Shown: positions 1 to 8,495, counted from the first letter of the stretch. The stretch: DNA of 64,000 nucleotides from Oscillospiraceae bacterium (GCA_015064385.1 SVSI01000003.1:62001-126000), one strand, 5' to 3'. Numbers and translations are program-made. The notes: a model not told the origin generated them from the letters alone.

Positions 1-68
1 TTGGTGCAGAGGCATTTTGGATATACGATGACGGAAAAACGTCGGCAACCGCGGGATTTCCAAAATAA
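1..68 (+). CDS. C-terminal fragment of an unidentified protein
   Basis: The frame starting at base 3 is open from the window edge to a TAA at 66-68 and encodes about 21 residues ending in TSATAGFPK. A strong hairpin terminator follows directly, which supports a real gene end. The fragment is too short to assign to a family. It converges with the minus-strand gene that ends at 109. Confidence 0.55.
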   Translation, partial: GAEAFWIYDDGKTSATAGFPK

Positions 69-71
69 ATA

Positions 72-110
72 AAAACTCAGAAGCCACAGCTTCTGAGTTT
101 TGTTTTTTTT
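72..110. terminator. Bidirectional intrinsic terminator
   Basis: A perfect 13-bp stem (72-84 pairs with 89-101) with a four-base CACA loop is followed by a T-run on the plus strand (102-110). On the minus strand it is followed by a T-rich run complementary to about 62-71. It separates the convergent genes ending at 68 and 109. Confidence 0.9.
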
Positions 111-1653
111 AAGGATTCAAAATATCTATCATCTTATCCCAGTCGAAAAGCTCGCCGGGATCGTTTTTGTTTGCATTATATTCGTCGTGACCGACGATAT
201 GCTCTCTGTCGGTAGGAATATCGTATCTCTCGCAAATATCCGAAACGAGCTCGCCGAGCGCCTCATACTGTGCGTCGGTATATCCGATAAGCGAGGGATC
301 TATCTTATCGTACTTTGATCCCGACATATATATCGACATATCGCTTTTCGATCCGATGGCGAGTATCTCGATCCCTATCGCAAGCTGATTCATTGAGCCC
401 GCGTGATACGCTACCCTGTCCTCGGGGACGTAACAGTATATCGTGCCTTCACGGTCGATAATATAGTGTGCGTCAACTCCGCCGTCTATAAATATATCGC
501 GCACGAGATCCATATTGTAAGGATCGTCAAAGTCTATCATTATCGCGCTTGAAAAGTGGAGCATTACGTATTCGGGAACGCTCGTGCGAGGCAGAGAATA
601 GCTCTTTGCTATCGGGAAAAGATCGTTTACAGCGCCCTCGTATATTACGTGCTTTGAGGCATCGACCGTGTATTTAAGCTCGATATAGTCGGTCGAAACG
701 TATCCCTCGCCGCCGTTATACTGTATTCTGTGCCAGCCACCCGAAGTGCCGACGATGGTGACGAGATCACCCTTTTTAAGCTCTCCGATTTTTGGGTGCT
801 TGCTTCCTGCACCTTGGTGAACGTTGAGTGTGTCGGGGATCACGATTCCATCAACCGTTTCCGCTTTTGGTTCGGGTTCGGGCTCCGGTTCGGGTTCGGG
901 CTCCGGTTCGGGAGTCGGCTCTACCGTAGGAAGATCATCGGGAGTCGGTGTTGGCTCGGGGATCGGGCTCGGCTGTGTATCGGGAGACGGCAGAGACACC
1001 TCTGTACCGTTATAGGAAAGGGTGAAAAGGACCATGAAAAAGTCCTTGCAGCGTGCAAGATATTCGCGTACGCTGTATTTCAGCTGGTCGTCGTATTTAC
1101 CGAAGGTCGCCGATGCACCGCTAACACTTATTCCGTTTTGCTCGCCGATATACATAGCCCTCGAAAGATGGTATTTTTGCGATACCACGATAGCGCTTTT
1201 AACACCGAAAAGGTCCGCGGCGCGCGACATCGTATCGTATGTAGAAATGCCGCCGTTATCGACAAAAATATCGTCCTGAGGGACCTCTTTTTTTATAAGA
1301 TACTCTTTCATGGCCAACGGCTCGTTGTTATGGCTCTCACTTGGATTTCCGCTTACTATTATCTTTTGTACCTTGCCCGTAAGATAAAGCTCTGCGCCTA
1401 TATCAAGACGGTGTCGGAGCATATCGCACGGCTCGCCGTTTTTGTAAACCGCGCATCCGAGAACGATCGCATACTCGGCATTTTCCATATTGCCGATATC
1501 GCTCGGATCGCTTATCAGATCTTTATATCTTGACGTCATAAAGATATTTATCGCGGCAGAAAAAATAAGTACTCCAACGAGGACAGCCGCGGCGCATAAA
1601 AGTGCAACGCGGCAGAATTTTTTTATCCTACTGTGCTTTTTTACTTCATTCAT
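109..1653 (-). CDS. SanA/YdcF (DUF218)-SH3b-N-acetylmuramoyl-L-alanine amidase fusion
   Basis: A predicted envelope protein of 514 residues. Domains in order: a transmembrane anchor (about 12-39); a DUF218 domain of the SanA/YdcF/ElyC type (about 60-205, with VLGCAV and the GGISTYDT and SQKYHLSRA motifs); a Pro/Glu-rich linker of mostly PEPEPE (about 225-270); a bacterial SH3 domain (about 275-330); and a C-terminal Amidase_2/PGRP-like domain with candidate zinc ligands in MLHFS, VGHDEYN and KNDPG. Amidase_2 enzymes cut the MurNAc-L-Ala bond of peptidoglycan, and SH3b domains commonly bind the wall. DUF218 proteins are envelope factors of uncertain chemistry. A longer frame starts at GTG 1665, but that GTG lies inside the GGAGGTG ribosome site, so ATG 1653 is preferred. 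It overlaps the upstream gene by 8 bases, suggesting translational coupling. The DUF218-amidase combination is unusual. Confidence 0.85.
   Translation of the reverse strand: MNEVKKHSRIKKFCRVALLCAAAVLVGVLIFSAAINIFMTSRYKDLISDPSDIGNMENAEYAIVLGCAVYKNGEPCDMLRHRLDIGAELYLTGKVQKIIVSGNPSESHNNEPLAMKEYLIKKEVPQDDIFVDNGGISTYDTMSRAADLFGVKSAIVVSQKYHLSRAMYIGEQNGISVSGASATFGKYDDQLKYSVREYLARCKDFFMVLFTLSYNGTEVSLPSPDTQPSPIPEPTPTPDDLPTVEPTPEPEPEPEPEPEPEPKAETVDGIVIPDTLNVHQGAGSKHPKIGELKKGDLVTIVGTSGGWHRIQYNGGEGYVSTDYIELKYTVDASKHVIYEGAVNDLFPIAKSYSLPRTSVPEYVMLHFSSAIMIDFDDPYNMDLVRDIFIDGGVDAHYIIDREGTIYCYVPEDRVAYHAGSMNQLAIGIEILAIGSKSDMSIYMSGSKYDKIDPSLIGYTDAQYEALGELVSDICERYDIPTDREHIVGHDEYNANKNDPGELFDWDKMIDILNP
869..912. 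repeat. 18-bp coding minisatellite in the Pro/Glu linker
   Basis: About 2.4 copies of an 18-base unit (GGTTCGGGTTCGGGCTCC on the plus strand) encode the alternating Pro-Glu linker between the DUF218 and SH3b domains. In-frame copy changes would alter linker length without breaking the protein. Confidence 0.8.
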
Positions 1654-2374
1654 AAATAACCGCACCTCCGATATCGTGTAGCGGAGAATCTGACGTGGAC
1701 ACGAGCTTTACAGAGTGTTTTTTTGCGAAAGCGGACATTTTTTCAAAGTCGGGGTGATCCTCAATTCTTCCAAAGAAAAATACGGTATCACTGCACGTAA
1801 ATGACGCTCCACCGATAAAGCCGTAACTGCATCCTTCGAGCAGTATATTTCCCTCGGATATTTGCAGAACATCCACCCCGTTGTCTCTCGCGGCAGAGGC
1901 AATGCCCTTATCAGCGGTGATTATCGCGTTTTCTTTGAGCTTACACACACTGCATCTTGCATATCCCTGCCTTACGAAGACGTGCTCCGAGCACATTTCT
2001 GTGAGTGATCGGGATAGCTTATCCGTGCGCCCGTAAAGACGTCCTGACAAAAACAGCCCGCTCAGAAGAATATCGTTCGGATATTTTTCACTTGCGGACT
2101 CGTCTATTGCCGTCATTTTGTCAATAAGCTTTGATTTTGCGAAAAGGGAGCGGTTTTCTTCGATATAGCCGCGGTGAGTTAAAAGACGTCCCGCATCTGC
2201 AAAGAAGAGCATATCGGCGTGCGACGCCACGCAGCTTGAAAGCGCGCTGAAGGGCGGAAGCTTTACAAGCGTGAAGATCTTTTTCAGAAAATCCTCGTCT
2301 GACTTGCCGATATTTTCGCTACAAAGCAAATATGGACGAAATACTTCGTCCATTTTATCGTTTGCTGTTGACAT
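1646..2374 (-). CDS. Hypothetical protein, possibly DUF6873 (GME-fold)
   Basis: A 242-residue protein with no signal peptide or membrane segment, so probably cytoplasmic. It has a short Cys pair (CSVC, near residue 143), a glycine-rich stretch GYGFIGGA-like near residue 190 and an acidic-aromatic FFGRIEDHPDF segment. The pattern recalls clostridial DUF6873 proteins, which are placed in the guanidino-group-modifying-enzyme fold, but I cannot confirm this and no reaction should be assumed. It lies 13 bases after rpmB and overlaps the amidase fusion by 8 bases, so the three genes are probably co-transcribed. The ribosome site before ATG 2374 is weak, so translation may depend on coupling with rpmB. 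Confidence 0.65.
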   Translation of the reverse strand: MSTANDKMDEVFRPYLLCSENIGKSDEDFLKKIFTLVKLPPFSALSSCVASHADMLFFADAGRLLTHRGYIEENRSLFAKSKLIDKMTAIDESASEKYPNDILLSGLFLSGRLYGRTDKLSRSLTEMCSEHVFVRQGYARCSVCKLKENAIITADKGIASAARDNGVDVLQISEGNILLEGCSYGFIGGASFTCSDTVFFFGRIEDHPDFEKMSAFAKKHSVKLVSTSDSPLHDIGGAVIYE

Positions 2375-2387
2375 TATACGCTTTTAA

Positions 2388-2573
2388 TTAAACGCGGGTA
2401 ACCTTGCCGGAACGCAGGCAACGCGAGCATACGTGAAGAGTCTTATGAGTTCCGTTTACGTCTGCCTTGACTGTTCTGATGTTGGGTTTCCACTGTCTGT
2501 TGGTCTTGCGGTTAGAGTGAGAAACTTTGAGTCCGAACGTTACACCTTTTCCGCAGATATCACACTTTGCCAT
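2388..2573 (-). CDS. rpmB: 50S ribosomal protein L28
   Basis: A 61-residue protein starting MAKCDICGKG, with SHSNRKTNRQWKPN in the middle and a second Cys pair CSRC near the end. It is a zinc-ribbon (C+) form of L28, a component of the large ribosomal subunit. Nine extra codons are open upstream, but ATG 2573 is preceded by GGAGGT at about 2581-2586 and matches the family start. A near-consensus promoter lies 78 bases upstream. Confidence 0.97.
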   Translation of the reverse strand: MAKCDICGKGVTFGLKVSHSNRKTNRQWKPNIRTVKADVNGTHKTLHVCSRCLRSGKVTRV

Positions 2574-2650
2574 ATTCTGCACCTCCAATTTTATATACAA
2601 ATAATTATTATTTTAAGTAATTTGCGACTTTCGAAAAGTCAGCGAATAAG

Positions 2651-2679
2651 ATTATAGCACAATACTTTCAAAAATGCAA
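2651..2679 (-). promoter_or_regulatory. Sigma-A promoter for rpmB
   Basis: On the minus strand, TTGCAT (2674-2679) and TATAAT (2651-2656) are separated by 17 bases, upstream of rpmB and pointing into it. Confidence 0.85.
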
Positions 2680-2700
2680 GAGGATTTTATAAAAAACAGA

Positions 2701-2730
2701 AAAAAAATACAAAAAAACTTGTATTTTTTT
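2701..2730 (-). terminator. A/T-rich hairpin, possible terminator after plsY
   Basis: A 12-bp inverted repeat (2701-2712 with 2719-2730) contains only one G-C pair at each side of a TAC/GTA core and is embedded in A and T runs. It lies 37 bases past the plsY stop and just upstream of the rpmB promoter. Its low G+C makes it a weak candidate. Confidence 0.4.
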
Positions 2731-2766
2731 TCGTTTCCCCGTCATTTTTAATAGCCGTTTTGACGC

Positions 2767-3507
2767 TCAGGAGTCTTTTTCGTCCTTTTTTGACTCCTTT
2801 TCGGCGTCGGAAGGTACGCTTTTCTTGAAGCTGAACTTCTTTTCGGTTCCGCTTAAGATCCTTGCTATGTTCTCTCTGTGATTAAAAAGAATGAAAAGCG
2901 CAAGAAATACCGAGCATATCGCCATAGTGAGCGAGATACCGAAGGGCGCTCTGTGTACCATATTGAGAATGAGAGGGAAGAACAGCGCCGACATTATAGA
3001 TCCCGCGGAAATGAATTTCGTTGCGAGAACTACGAGAAGAAAGATAATAAGACAAAACAGAAATACGAGCGGCTCTGCGGCAAGTACCATTCCCGCGGCG
3101 GTGGCAAAGCCCTTTCCGCCTTTGAACTTATAGTAAACGGGAAAGCAATGTCCTATTATACAAAATATTCCCGCAACGTACGCGATATCTATTCCGCAAA
3201 GGAGCATAGAAAGGGCAACGCTTACGATAGCTTTCATAATGTCTCCGAAAAGGACGAGCGCGGCGGCTTTGGTACCGAAGGTACGCATCATATTGGTCAT
3301 ACCCGCGTTTTTACTTCCGTACTCGCGTATATCCTTGTGATATGCCGCTTTGGAAATATATATTGCAAAATTTATACTGCCTAAAAAATACGCTGCGATA
3401 ACGAGGAGCGCGGCAACAGACCACCAGAGAACGGTGGATACTCCGGAAAGTCCCAAAAGACCACCGAGAAATTTTATTTCAGACATAGAATAAAGAGCGT
3501 TGTACAT
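2767..3507 (-). CDS. plsY: Acyl-phosphate:glycerol-3-phosphate acyltransferase PlsY
   Basis: PlsY is an integral membrane enzyme that transfers an acyl group from acyl-phosphate to glycerol 3-phosphate, the first step of phospholipid synthesis. The three signature loops are present: YFLGSINFA, GSKNAGMTNMMRTFG and KGGKGFATAAG, with at least five hydrophobic segments. At 246 residues it is longer than the usual 200-215. The extra length is an N-terminal segment of about 25 residues and a charged tail rich in Lys, Glu and Asp. ATG 3507 follows a TGAGGT ribosome site. It lies 18 bases after der and is probably in the same operon. Confidence 0.95.
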   Translation of the reverse strand: MYNALYSMSEIKFLGGLLGLSGVSTVLWWSVAALLVIAAYFLGSINFAIYISKAAYHKDIREYGSKNAGMTNMMRTFGTKAAALVLFGDIMKAIVSVALSMLLCGIDIAYVAGIFCIIGHCFPVYYKFKGGKGFATAAGMVLAAEPLVFLFCLIIFLLVVLATKFISAGSIMSALFFPLILNMVHRAPFGISLTMAICSVFLALFILFNHRENIARILSGTEKKFSFKKSVPSDAEKESKKDEKDS

Positions 3508-3525
3508 AAATACCTCAAATGAGAC

Positions 3526-4854
3526 TTACGTCTCGTCTCCCTTCTGGCGAAGCACGAATCTTATCGGGGTACCCTTGAACCCGAATACCTCACGGAGCTG
3601 ATTTTCAATATATCGCTGATAGGAATAGTGGAAAAGTCGAAGATCGTTACAGAATATAACGAAGGACGGGGGCTTTATAGACGTTTGCGTCATATAATAG
3701 ATCTTCAGGCGGCGTCCCTTGTCCGACGGGGGCTGAACTCTCGCCATAGCGTCTGCGAGCATATCGTTGAGCATTCCCGTGGTGATTCGGGTGCACGACT
3801 GATTGTGAACGTAATTTATATGCTCAAAAAGCTTATCGAGACGCTGACCCGTTTTAGCCGAAACGAATATAAGCGGTGCGTAGGTCATATACGAAAGCGC
3901 CTGATATATCTTTTCGGTAAATTTTCTTGTGGTGGAGTTGTCTTTTTCGATAAGATCCCACTTGTTTACGACGATAATGGATGCTTTTCCCGCTTCGTGA
4001 GCGATGCCCGCGATCTTTTCGTCCTGCTCTGTGATGCCCTCTTCGGCGTCTATGACGATAAGGCAGACGTCCGCCTTTTCTACCGCCATTTTTGCGCGAA
4101 GTACGCTGTATTTTTCGATCTTATCGTCAACTCGGCTCTGTCTTCTTATTCCCGCGGTGTCAACGAAAACGTACTTTCCGTGATCGTTGTCAACGAGGGT
4201 ATCAATGGCGTCACGGGTGGTGCCCGCGATGTTTGACACGATAAGACGGTCCTCGCCGAGAATCTTGTTGATTATCGAACTCTTGCCCGCGTTCGGTTTA
4301 CCGATAACGGCAACCTTAATTCTGTCGTCATCGTCCTGCTCGTCCTCAAAATCGGGAAGACGGTCGTAAACTGCGTCGAGAAGATCACCCGTGCCGCTTC
4401 CGTGTACCGAGGAGATCGGTATGGGATCGCCGTCGAAGCCGAGCTCGTAGAATTCGTAAAATTCAGGCGGGGGAGGTCCGATCTTATCAATTTTATTTAC
4501 CGCAACGACAACGGGTGTGCGCGCACGAAGAAGCATATTGGCAATATCTCTGTCGCTTGCGGTAACTCCCGAGTGGATGTCACACATAAATATAATAACG
4601 TCCGCGCTCTCAATGGCAAGCTCCGCCTGAGTGCGCATGTGTTTAAGGATTATATCGTCGGTAGTCGGCTCGATACCGCCCGTGTCTATCATAAGGCAGG
4701 ACTTTCCGCGCCATTCTATATCGTGATAAATACGGTCGCGAGTTACACCGGGTGTATCCTCAACGATAGCTATACGCTCGCCCGCGAGCTTGTTGAAAAG
4801 AGTCGATTTTCCCACGTTGGGGCGTCCGACTATTGCTATTACGGGTTTTGACAT
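3526..4854 (-). CDS. der: Ribosome-assembly GTPase Der (EngA)
   Basis: Der carries two GTPase domains in tandem and acts in maturation of the 50S subunit. The first domain shows GRPNVGKST, DTPGVTRDR, DTGGIEP and NKID. The second shows GKPNAGKSS, GTTRDAID, DTAGIRR and NKWD. A C-terminal KH-like domain ends with FGFKGTPIRFVLR. The length of 442 residues is typical. The start ATG 4854 is 25 bases after the radical SAM gene. The order radical SAM(DUF512)-der-plsY recurs in Clostridia. Confidence 0.98.
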   Translation of the reverse strand: MSKPVIAIVGRPNVGKSTLFNKLAGERIAIVEDTPGVTRDRIYHDIEWRGKSCLMIDTGGIEPTTDDIILKHMRTQAELAIESADVIIFMCDIHSGVTASDRDIANMLLRARTPVVVAVNKIDKIGPPPPEFYEFYELGFDGDPIPISSVHGSGTGDLLDAVYDRLPDFEDEQDDDDRIKVAVIGKPNAGKSSIINKILGEDRLIVSNIAGTTRDAIDTLVDNDHGKYVFVDTAGIRRQSRVDDKIEKYSVLRAKMAVEKADVCLIVIDAEEGITEQDEKIAGIAHEAGKASIIVVNKWDLIEKDNSTTRKFTEKIYQALSYMTYAPLIFVSAKTGQRLDKLFEHINYVHNQSCTRITTGMLNDMLADAMARVQPPSDKGRRLKIYYMTQTSIKPPSFVIFCNDLRLFHYSYQRYIENQLREVFGFKGTPIRFVLRQKGDET

Positions 4855-4879
4855 CTTCCGTCCGCCTTTCTTTCAAAAA

Positions 4880-6187
4880 TTATTTATCGAGAATTGCCTT
4901 TATAAATTCATATCCGTCGGTAGGAACGGTCACTATCCTTACGTTAAGTGCCTTTTGCGCGTCCTCGACCGAGGTGCCGTCAAGGAAAAGATCGCCTTCC
5001 GCACGAAGCATATTTTTTGAAATATAAAGGGTATCTCCGAGGGGCTTGTCTTCAAGCTGGGATATGAGGTCACAGCCGCAGATAAGTCCCGCAACGGTTA
5101 TGCTTTTTCCGAAAAACTCGTTTTCGATCTTATAAACGTTTCCCGACAGCTTCGGGCATTTTTTACAAAGTGTATCGCTTAGCGACGAGATAAATTCAAA
5201 CGCCGCCTCGCCGGTCGCTATCGAGTATTTCTTTTCAAGTGAGAGGTCGTAGTCCTCGGAAAGATATTCCATCTCACCGTCGAACTCGCTTTTCATTGAA
5301 ACTATCATTCCAACGCCGTTTTCAAACTGCGGATAGTCTCCGTAATAGGAAGCGTCGGGGAAAGGGATCCCTGCCTTCAGATATAGCTCGTCCGCACAGC
5401 AGAATATTCTGGAGCCCACCTCGCCAAGGCATTTGTCTCCAAAGGCGTTTACCTGTGAGATTATCTGCGCGCACTCGGCAGGGCTGAAGCTCTCGAGAGG
5501 ATAAAGTCCGTCTCTGTGCTTGGTAAGACCTGCGGGTACTACCGAGACACTGCTGAGAGCAGGGTAGAGAGCGTAAAGATCTCTCATGGTCCTGTCAAGC
5601 TCGGCGCCGTCGTTGAGTCCCTTGCAGAGAACGATCTGCGCGTTTATCGTGATGCCCGCATCGGAGAGCTTTTTGAGGTATGACAGCGAGCTTCCCGCAA
5701 AGCGGTTTTTCATCATCTTGCAACGAAGCTCGGGGTTTGTGGTATGTACCGAAACATTTATCGGGGACATACGCATTTTTATTATGCGGTCGATATCGCT
5801 TTCCTTCAAATTGGTAAGAGTTATATAATTGCCCGAAAGGAAGGAGAGACGGGAGTCGTCGTCCTTGAAATATATAGACTCGCGCATACCGCTCGGATTT
5901 TGGTCGATAAAGCAGAAAACACAGCCGTTTCGGCAGGAACGCTTTTCGTCCATAAGATAAGTTTCAAAATCGAGTCCGATATCCTCGTACTCGCCTTTTT
6001 TGATATTGACGGTGAAAAGCTCGGGACCGCGATGGATAAGAAGTGCTATCTCGCCGTCCGATATATAAAAACGGTAGTCGAGAACGTCTGCTATATCGTT
6101 TTCGTTTACAGAGATAAGAATATCTCCCGCTTTTATTCCCGCCTTGTCGGAAAGAGAACCTTTTTTGACAGAAGCTATCTTTACCAT
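4880..6187 (-). CDS. PDZ-radical SAM protein with DUF512
   Basis: A 435-residue protein with an N-terminal PDZ-like domain (KKGSLSDKAGIKAGDILISV), a radical SAM core and a DUF512 C-terminal part. The iron-sulfur motif CX3CX2C is at Cys85, Cys89 and Cys92, followed by FIDQNPSGMR. The family is widespread in Clostridia and cyanobacteria next to der, but its substrate is not established; a role near ribosome or tRNA maturation is only a contextual guess. The start ATG 6187 follows an AAGGGAGGG ribosome site. Two terminators lie upstream, so it probably has its own promoter or depends on read-through; I see no convincing promoter. Confidence 0.9.
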   Translation of the reverse strand: MVKIASVKKGSLSDKAGIKAGDILISVNENDIADVLDYRFYISDGEIALLIHRGPELFTVNIKKGEYEDIGLDFETYLMDEKRSCRNGCVFCFIDQNPSGMRESIYFKDDDSRLSFLSGNYITLTNLKESDIDRIIKMRMSPINVSVHTTNPELRCKMMKNRFAGSSLSYLKKLSDAGITINAQIVLCKGLNDGAELDRTMRDLYALYPALSSVSVVPAGLTKHRDGLYPLESFSPAECAQIISQVNAFGDKCLGEVGSRIFCCADELYLKAGIPFPDASYYGDYPQFENGVGMIVSMKSEFDGEMEYLSEDYDLSLEKKYSIATGEAAFEFISSLSDTLCKKCPKLSGNVYKIENEFFGKSITVAGLICGCDLISQLEDKPLGDTLYISKNMLRAEGDLFLDGTSVEDAQKALNVRIVTVPTDGYEFIKAILDK

Positions 6188-6241
6188 AATTAAGTTCTCC
6201 CTCCCTTGGGTAGCTTTAAGCTATCCCTAAAAAATAAAACA

Positions 6242-6260
6242 CACCGCAACGAAAGCGGTG
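6242..6260 (-). terminator. Intrinsic terminator upstream of the radical SAM gene
   Basis: CACCGC (6242-6247) pairs with GCGGTG (6255-6260). On the minus strand the hairpin is followed by the T-rich run GTTTTATTTTTTA. It is the second terminator after rpmF. Confidence 0.7.
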
Positions 6261-6327
6261 GATATTGTTTTTCATATCAGTCCGCTTTGATCCGTTTTAT
6301 ACGGAAAAGACCGCATACAAAAACGAT

Positions 6328-6358
6328 AGGGTATGTCCGTTTAACGCGAACATACCCT
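6328..6358 (-). terminator. Intrinsic terminator after rpmF
   Basis: AGGGTATGTCCG (6328-6339) pairs with CGAACATACCCT (6347-6358) with one internal mismatch. On the minus strand a TTTTT run follows at 6323-6319. It lies 9 bases past the rpmF stop. Confidence 0.8.
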
Positions 6359-6367
6359 CATTTTGCA

Positions 6368-6565
6368 TTAAGCATCAGCGCTATCCTTGTTTACGTCAAT
6401 GATAGTCTTGCCGTTGTATGTGCCGCAGTTGCTGCAAACCTTGTGCGGTGCCTTGTATTCGCCACACTTGGGGCATATCTGGAGCGCGGGCGCCTCGAGC
6501 TTGGAATTGTTCGAGCGTCTCTTGTCACGTCTTGCACTGGATACTTTTTTCTTCGGTACTGCCAT
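6368..6565 (-). CDS. rpmF: 50S ribosomal protein L32
   Basis: A 65-residue protein starting MAVPKKKVSSARRDKRRS with a four-Cys zinc ribbon (CPKC and CSNC), the typical L32 layout. It belongs to the large ribosomal subunit near the peptidyl-transferase exit region. It lies 62 bases after yceD, the common bacterial pairing, and two terminators follow. The ribosome site GGGAGGTG sits just before ATG 6565. Confidence 0.97.
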   Translation of the reverse strand: MAVPKKKVSSARRDKRRSNNSKLEAPALQICPKCGEYKAPHKVCSNCGTYNGKTIIDVNKDSADA

Positions 6566-6627
6566 CTATAAACACCTCCCGGACGTTTTTCTAAAATTAC
6601 CTAAATTGTATTATATACTAAATGTTT

Positions 6628-7125
6628 TTATTTGTCAAGTAGTTTTGCGAGAATTTCGAGTCGAGGATCGATTTCTTTTTTCGTGCACGAGCATTTTTCT
6701 CGGTTTAAGTTGCATCCGCACATATCGCAAAGGCCCTTGCAGTCCTCACTGCAAAGAAGGCGCATCGGAAATTCAAGCATTACTGTCTCGTTTACCAGAG
6801 CATCACAGTCTATACAGTTGTTTACTATTATAATATAGTCGTCCGTGTCCTCGTCCGCAAGAGTTCCCGAAACCGCAAGCGGCATTTCAACACTGAGCTC
6901 AAATGCGCCCGAAATATCGTCAAGGCATCTTGCACAGCTCGAGGTGTATCCGAGGGACGCCTTAAGACGAAGCGTCATATATCCCGCGCGGTTATCGACG
7001 ACTCCCTTGATAAGAGAATCCTTTTCAAAATTCACACCGTCAAGTGCGGGAAGCTCGGACATTTTGTATTCAAATTCAAGAAGAGAGGTCTCGCCTCTTA
7101 AAACGGGACTTACGTCAAGTATCAT
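6628..7125 (-). CDS. yceD: YceD family protein (DUF177)
   Basis: A 165-residue cytoplasmic protein of the DUF177/YceD family, usually encoded directly upstream of rpmF and linked to 23S rRNA or large-subunit accumulation in bacteria and plastids. It contains a CARC pair and a Cys-rich stretch (CSEDCKGLCDMCGC followed by CSC), probably metal-binding. The open frame extends to 7182, but ATG 7125 has a GGAGAT ribosome site and lies after the promoter -10 element, so the longer start is not possible from that promoter. Confidence 0.88.
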   Translation of the reverse strand: MILDVSPVLRGETSLLEFEYKMSELPALDGVNFEKDSLIKGVVDNRAGYMTLRLKASLGYTSSCARCLDDISGAFELSVEMPLAVSGTLADEDTDDYIIIVNNCIDCDALVNETVMLEFPMRLLCSEDCKGLCDMCGCNLNREKCSCTKKEIDPRLEILAKLLDK

Positions 7126-7173
7126 AATATCTCCGAAACGTCTTATTTTAGTGCGCGAAAAGGCGCAAAGTAT

Positions 7174-7201
7174 ATTATACACATAAGGCGGAATTTGTCA
7201 A
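7174..7201 (-). promoter_or_regulatory. Sigma-A promoter for yceD-rpmF
   Basis: On the minus strand, a consensus TTGACA (7196-7201) and a consensus TATAAT (7174-7179) are separated by 16 bases. The -10 lies about 48 bases upstream of the yceD start. Confidence 0.88.
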
Positions 7202-7288
7202 GCGTAAAAAACGGATTTTGTAAAATTTCGTCGAAAATGGCATAAATGCAAGTCGTTTCGGGTGAAAAATGGTCAAAATCGTTATTAT

Positions 7289-8002
7289 TCACAGAGCTTT
7301 TCGCAGAATTTCCATTATTTTCTTTTCCTCGCGCGATACCTTTACCTGCGTTATCCCGAGGGCATCGCCCGTCTGCTGCTGTGACATTTCCTTGAAATAC
7401 CGCAGATCAACGATCTCCTGCTGGCGCACCGAAAGGGTGGAGATCGCCTCGCGCAGAGCGATACTGTCGGTGAGCTTCTCAAGGAGATCGTCCTTGTCTG
7501 CAATAAAATATTCAAGAGAGGCGCCGTCGCCCTCGCTCCCTACGCTCTCACTGAGAGAGCGTATCGGACCCGCGGCATCGAGTGCATAGACCACCTCTTC
7601 AACGCTCATCTGACACCTTTCGGCAAGCTCGCTTACGCTCGGCTCTCTTTGGTGCTCGAAAATGAACGACTCGCGCTCACGCATTAAAGCTCCCGCCGTT
7701 TGTTTCGTCGTACGGGAGACCTTGATAAGACCGTCGTCACGCAAAAACCTGCGGATCTCTCCTATTATAAGAGGAACGGCGTAGGTCGAGAACATACATC
7801 CGAACGAAAAGTCGAAGCTTCGCGCCGCGCGAAGCAGACCGATAGAACCGATCTGGACGAGATCCTCGTAGTCGGTACCCCGCCCGCAAAATCTGATCGC
7901 TATGCTTTTCACGAGTCCCATATTTTGAGAGACTATCTCCTCAAGTACGCTCTCGTCTCCCTCGCTGAGCTTTTTTATCAGGGTATTATTGTCCTGTGAC
8001 AT
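7289..8002 (-). CDS. sigF: Forespore sigma factor F
   Basis: A 237-residue sigma-70 family protein with regions 2, 3 and 4: DYEDLVQIGSIGLLRAARSF in region 2.2, FSTYAVPLIIGEIRRFLRDD in 2.3-2.4, and STLSVRQQEIVDLRY plus SQQQTGDALGITQVKVSREE in region 4. In spore formers SigF directs early forespore transcription. The identification as SigF rather than SigG rests on its place directly after spoIIAA and spoIIAB. Start ATG 8002 follows GGAGG, 34 bases past spoIIAB. No clear terminator is seen between its stop and the yceD promoter. Confidence 0.95.
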   Translation of the reverse strand: MSQDNNTLIKKLSEGDESVLEEIVSQNMGLVKSIAIRFCGRGTDYEDLVQIGSIGLLRAARSFDFSFGCMFSTYAVPLIIGEIRRFLRDDGLIKVSRTTKQTAGALMRERESFIFEHQREPSVSELAERCQMSVEEVVYALDAAGPIRSLSESVGSEGDGASLEYFIADKDDLLEKLTDSIALREAISTLSVRQQEIVDLRYFKEMSQQQTGDALGITQVKVSREEKKIMEILRKAL

Positions 8003-8036
8003 ATACTAAAACCTCCGCTTTTTATCGCACGGAGCT

Positions 8037-8471
8037 TTATTCTCCGAGCTTTATGTAAATATCAACGGAGGTACCCTTTGATTTTTCCGAGCGCACCGTC
8101 AGCTTTTTCGAGAGGGACTGCATTATGGCAAAGCCCATACCGCTTCGCTCACCCAAAGTGTCGGTAGTATAAAAGGGCGCCATCGCCTGCTCGATATCGT
8201 CTATTCCGCAGCCACGGTCCTTTATTTTAATTCGGACACTTCTGTCCGAGTAGCATTTAACCGAAATAAATATATCTCCCGAAGTTTTTTTGTAAGCGTG
8301 TACGACGCAGTTCGTTACCGCCTCGGAGACTATTATCCGTACGTTTGAAAGCTCCTCGAGCGTGGGATCGAGCTGTGCTATAAAGGCGCACACGCTCTGA
8401 CGGGCAAAGCTCTCGTTTTGCGAGAGAGCTGTCAGCTTCAGTGAAAGAGAGTTAGTCAGTACCTTTTTCAT
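8037..8471 (-). CDS. spoIIAB: Anti-sigma F factor and kinase SpoIIAB
   Basis: A 144-residue GHKL-type protein kinase that binds and inhibits SigF and phosphorylates SpoIIAA. The ATP site shows the N box SEAVTNCVVHAYKK, the G1 box DRGCGIDDIEQAM and the G2 box ERSGMGFAIMQS. Length matches the family. The ribosome site AAAGGAAA precedes ATG 8471. It sits between spoIIAA and sigF in the standard order. Confidence 0.96.
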   Translation of the reverse strand: MKKVLTNSLSLKLTALSQNESFARQSVCAFIAQLDPTLEELSNVRIIVSEAVTNCVVHAYKKTSGDIFISVKCYSDRSVRIKIKDRGCGIDDIEQAMAPFYTTDTLGERSGMGFAIMQSLSKKLTVRSEKSKGTSVDIYIKLGE

Positions 8472-8495
8472 TTCAAAATTTCCTTTCTTTTAATA

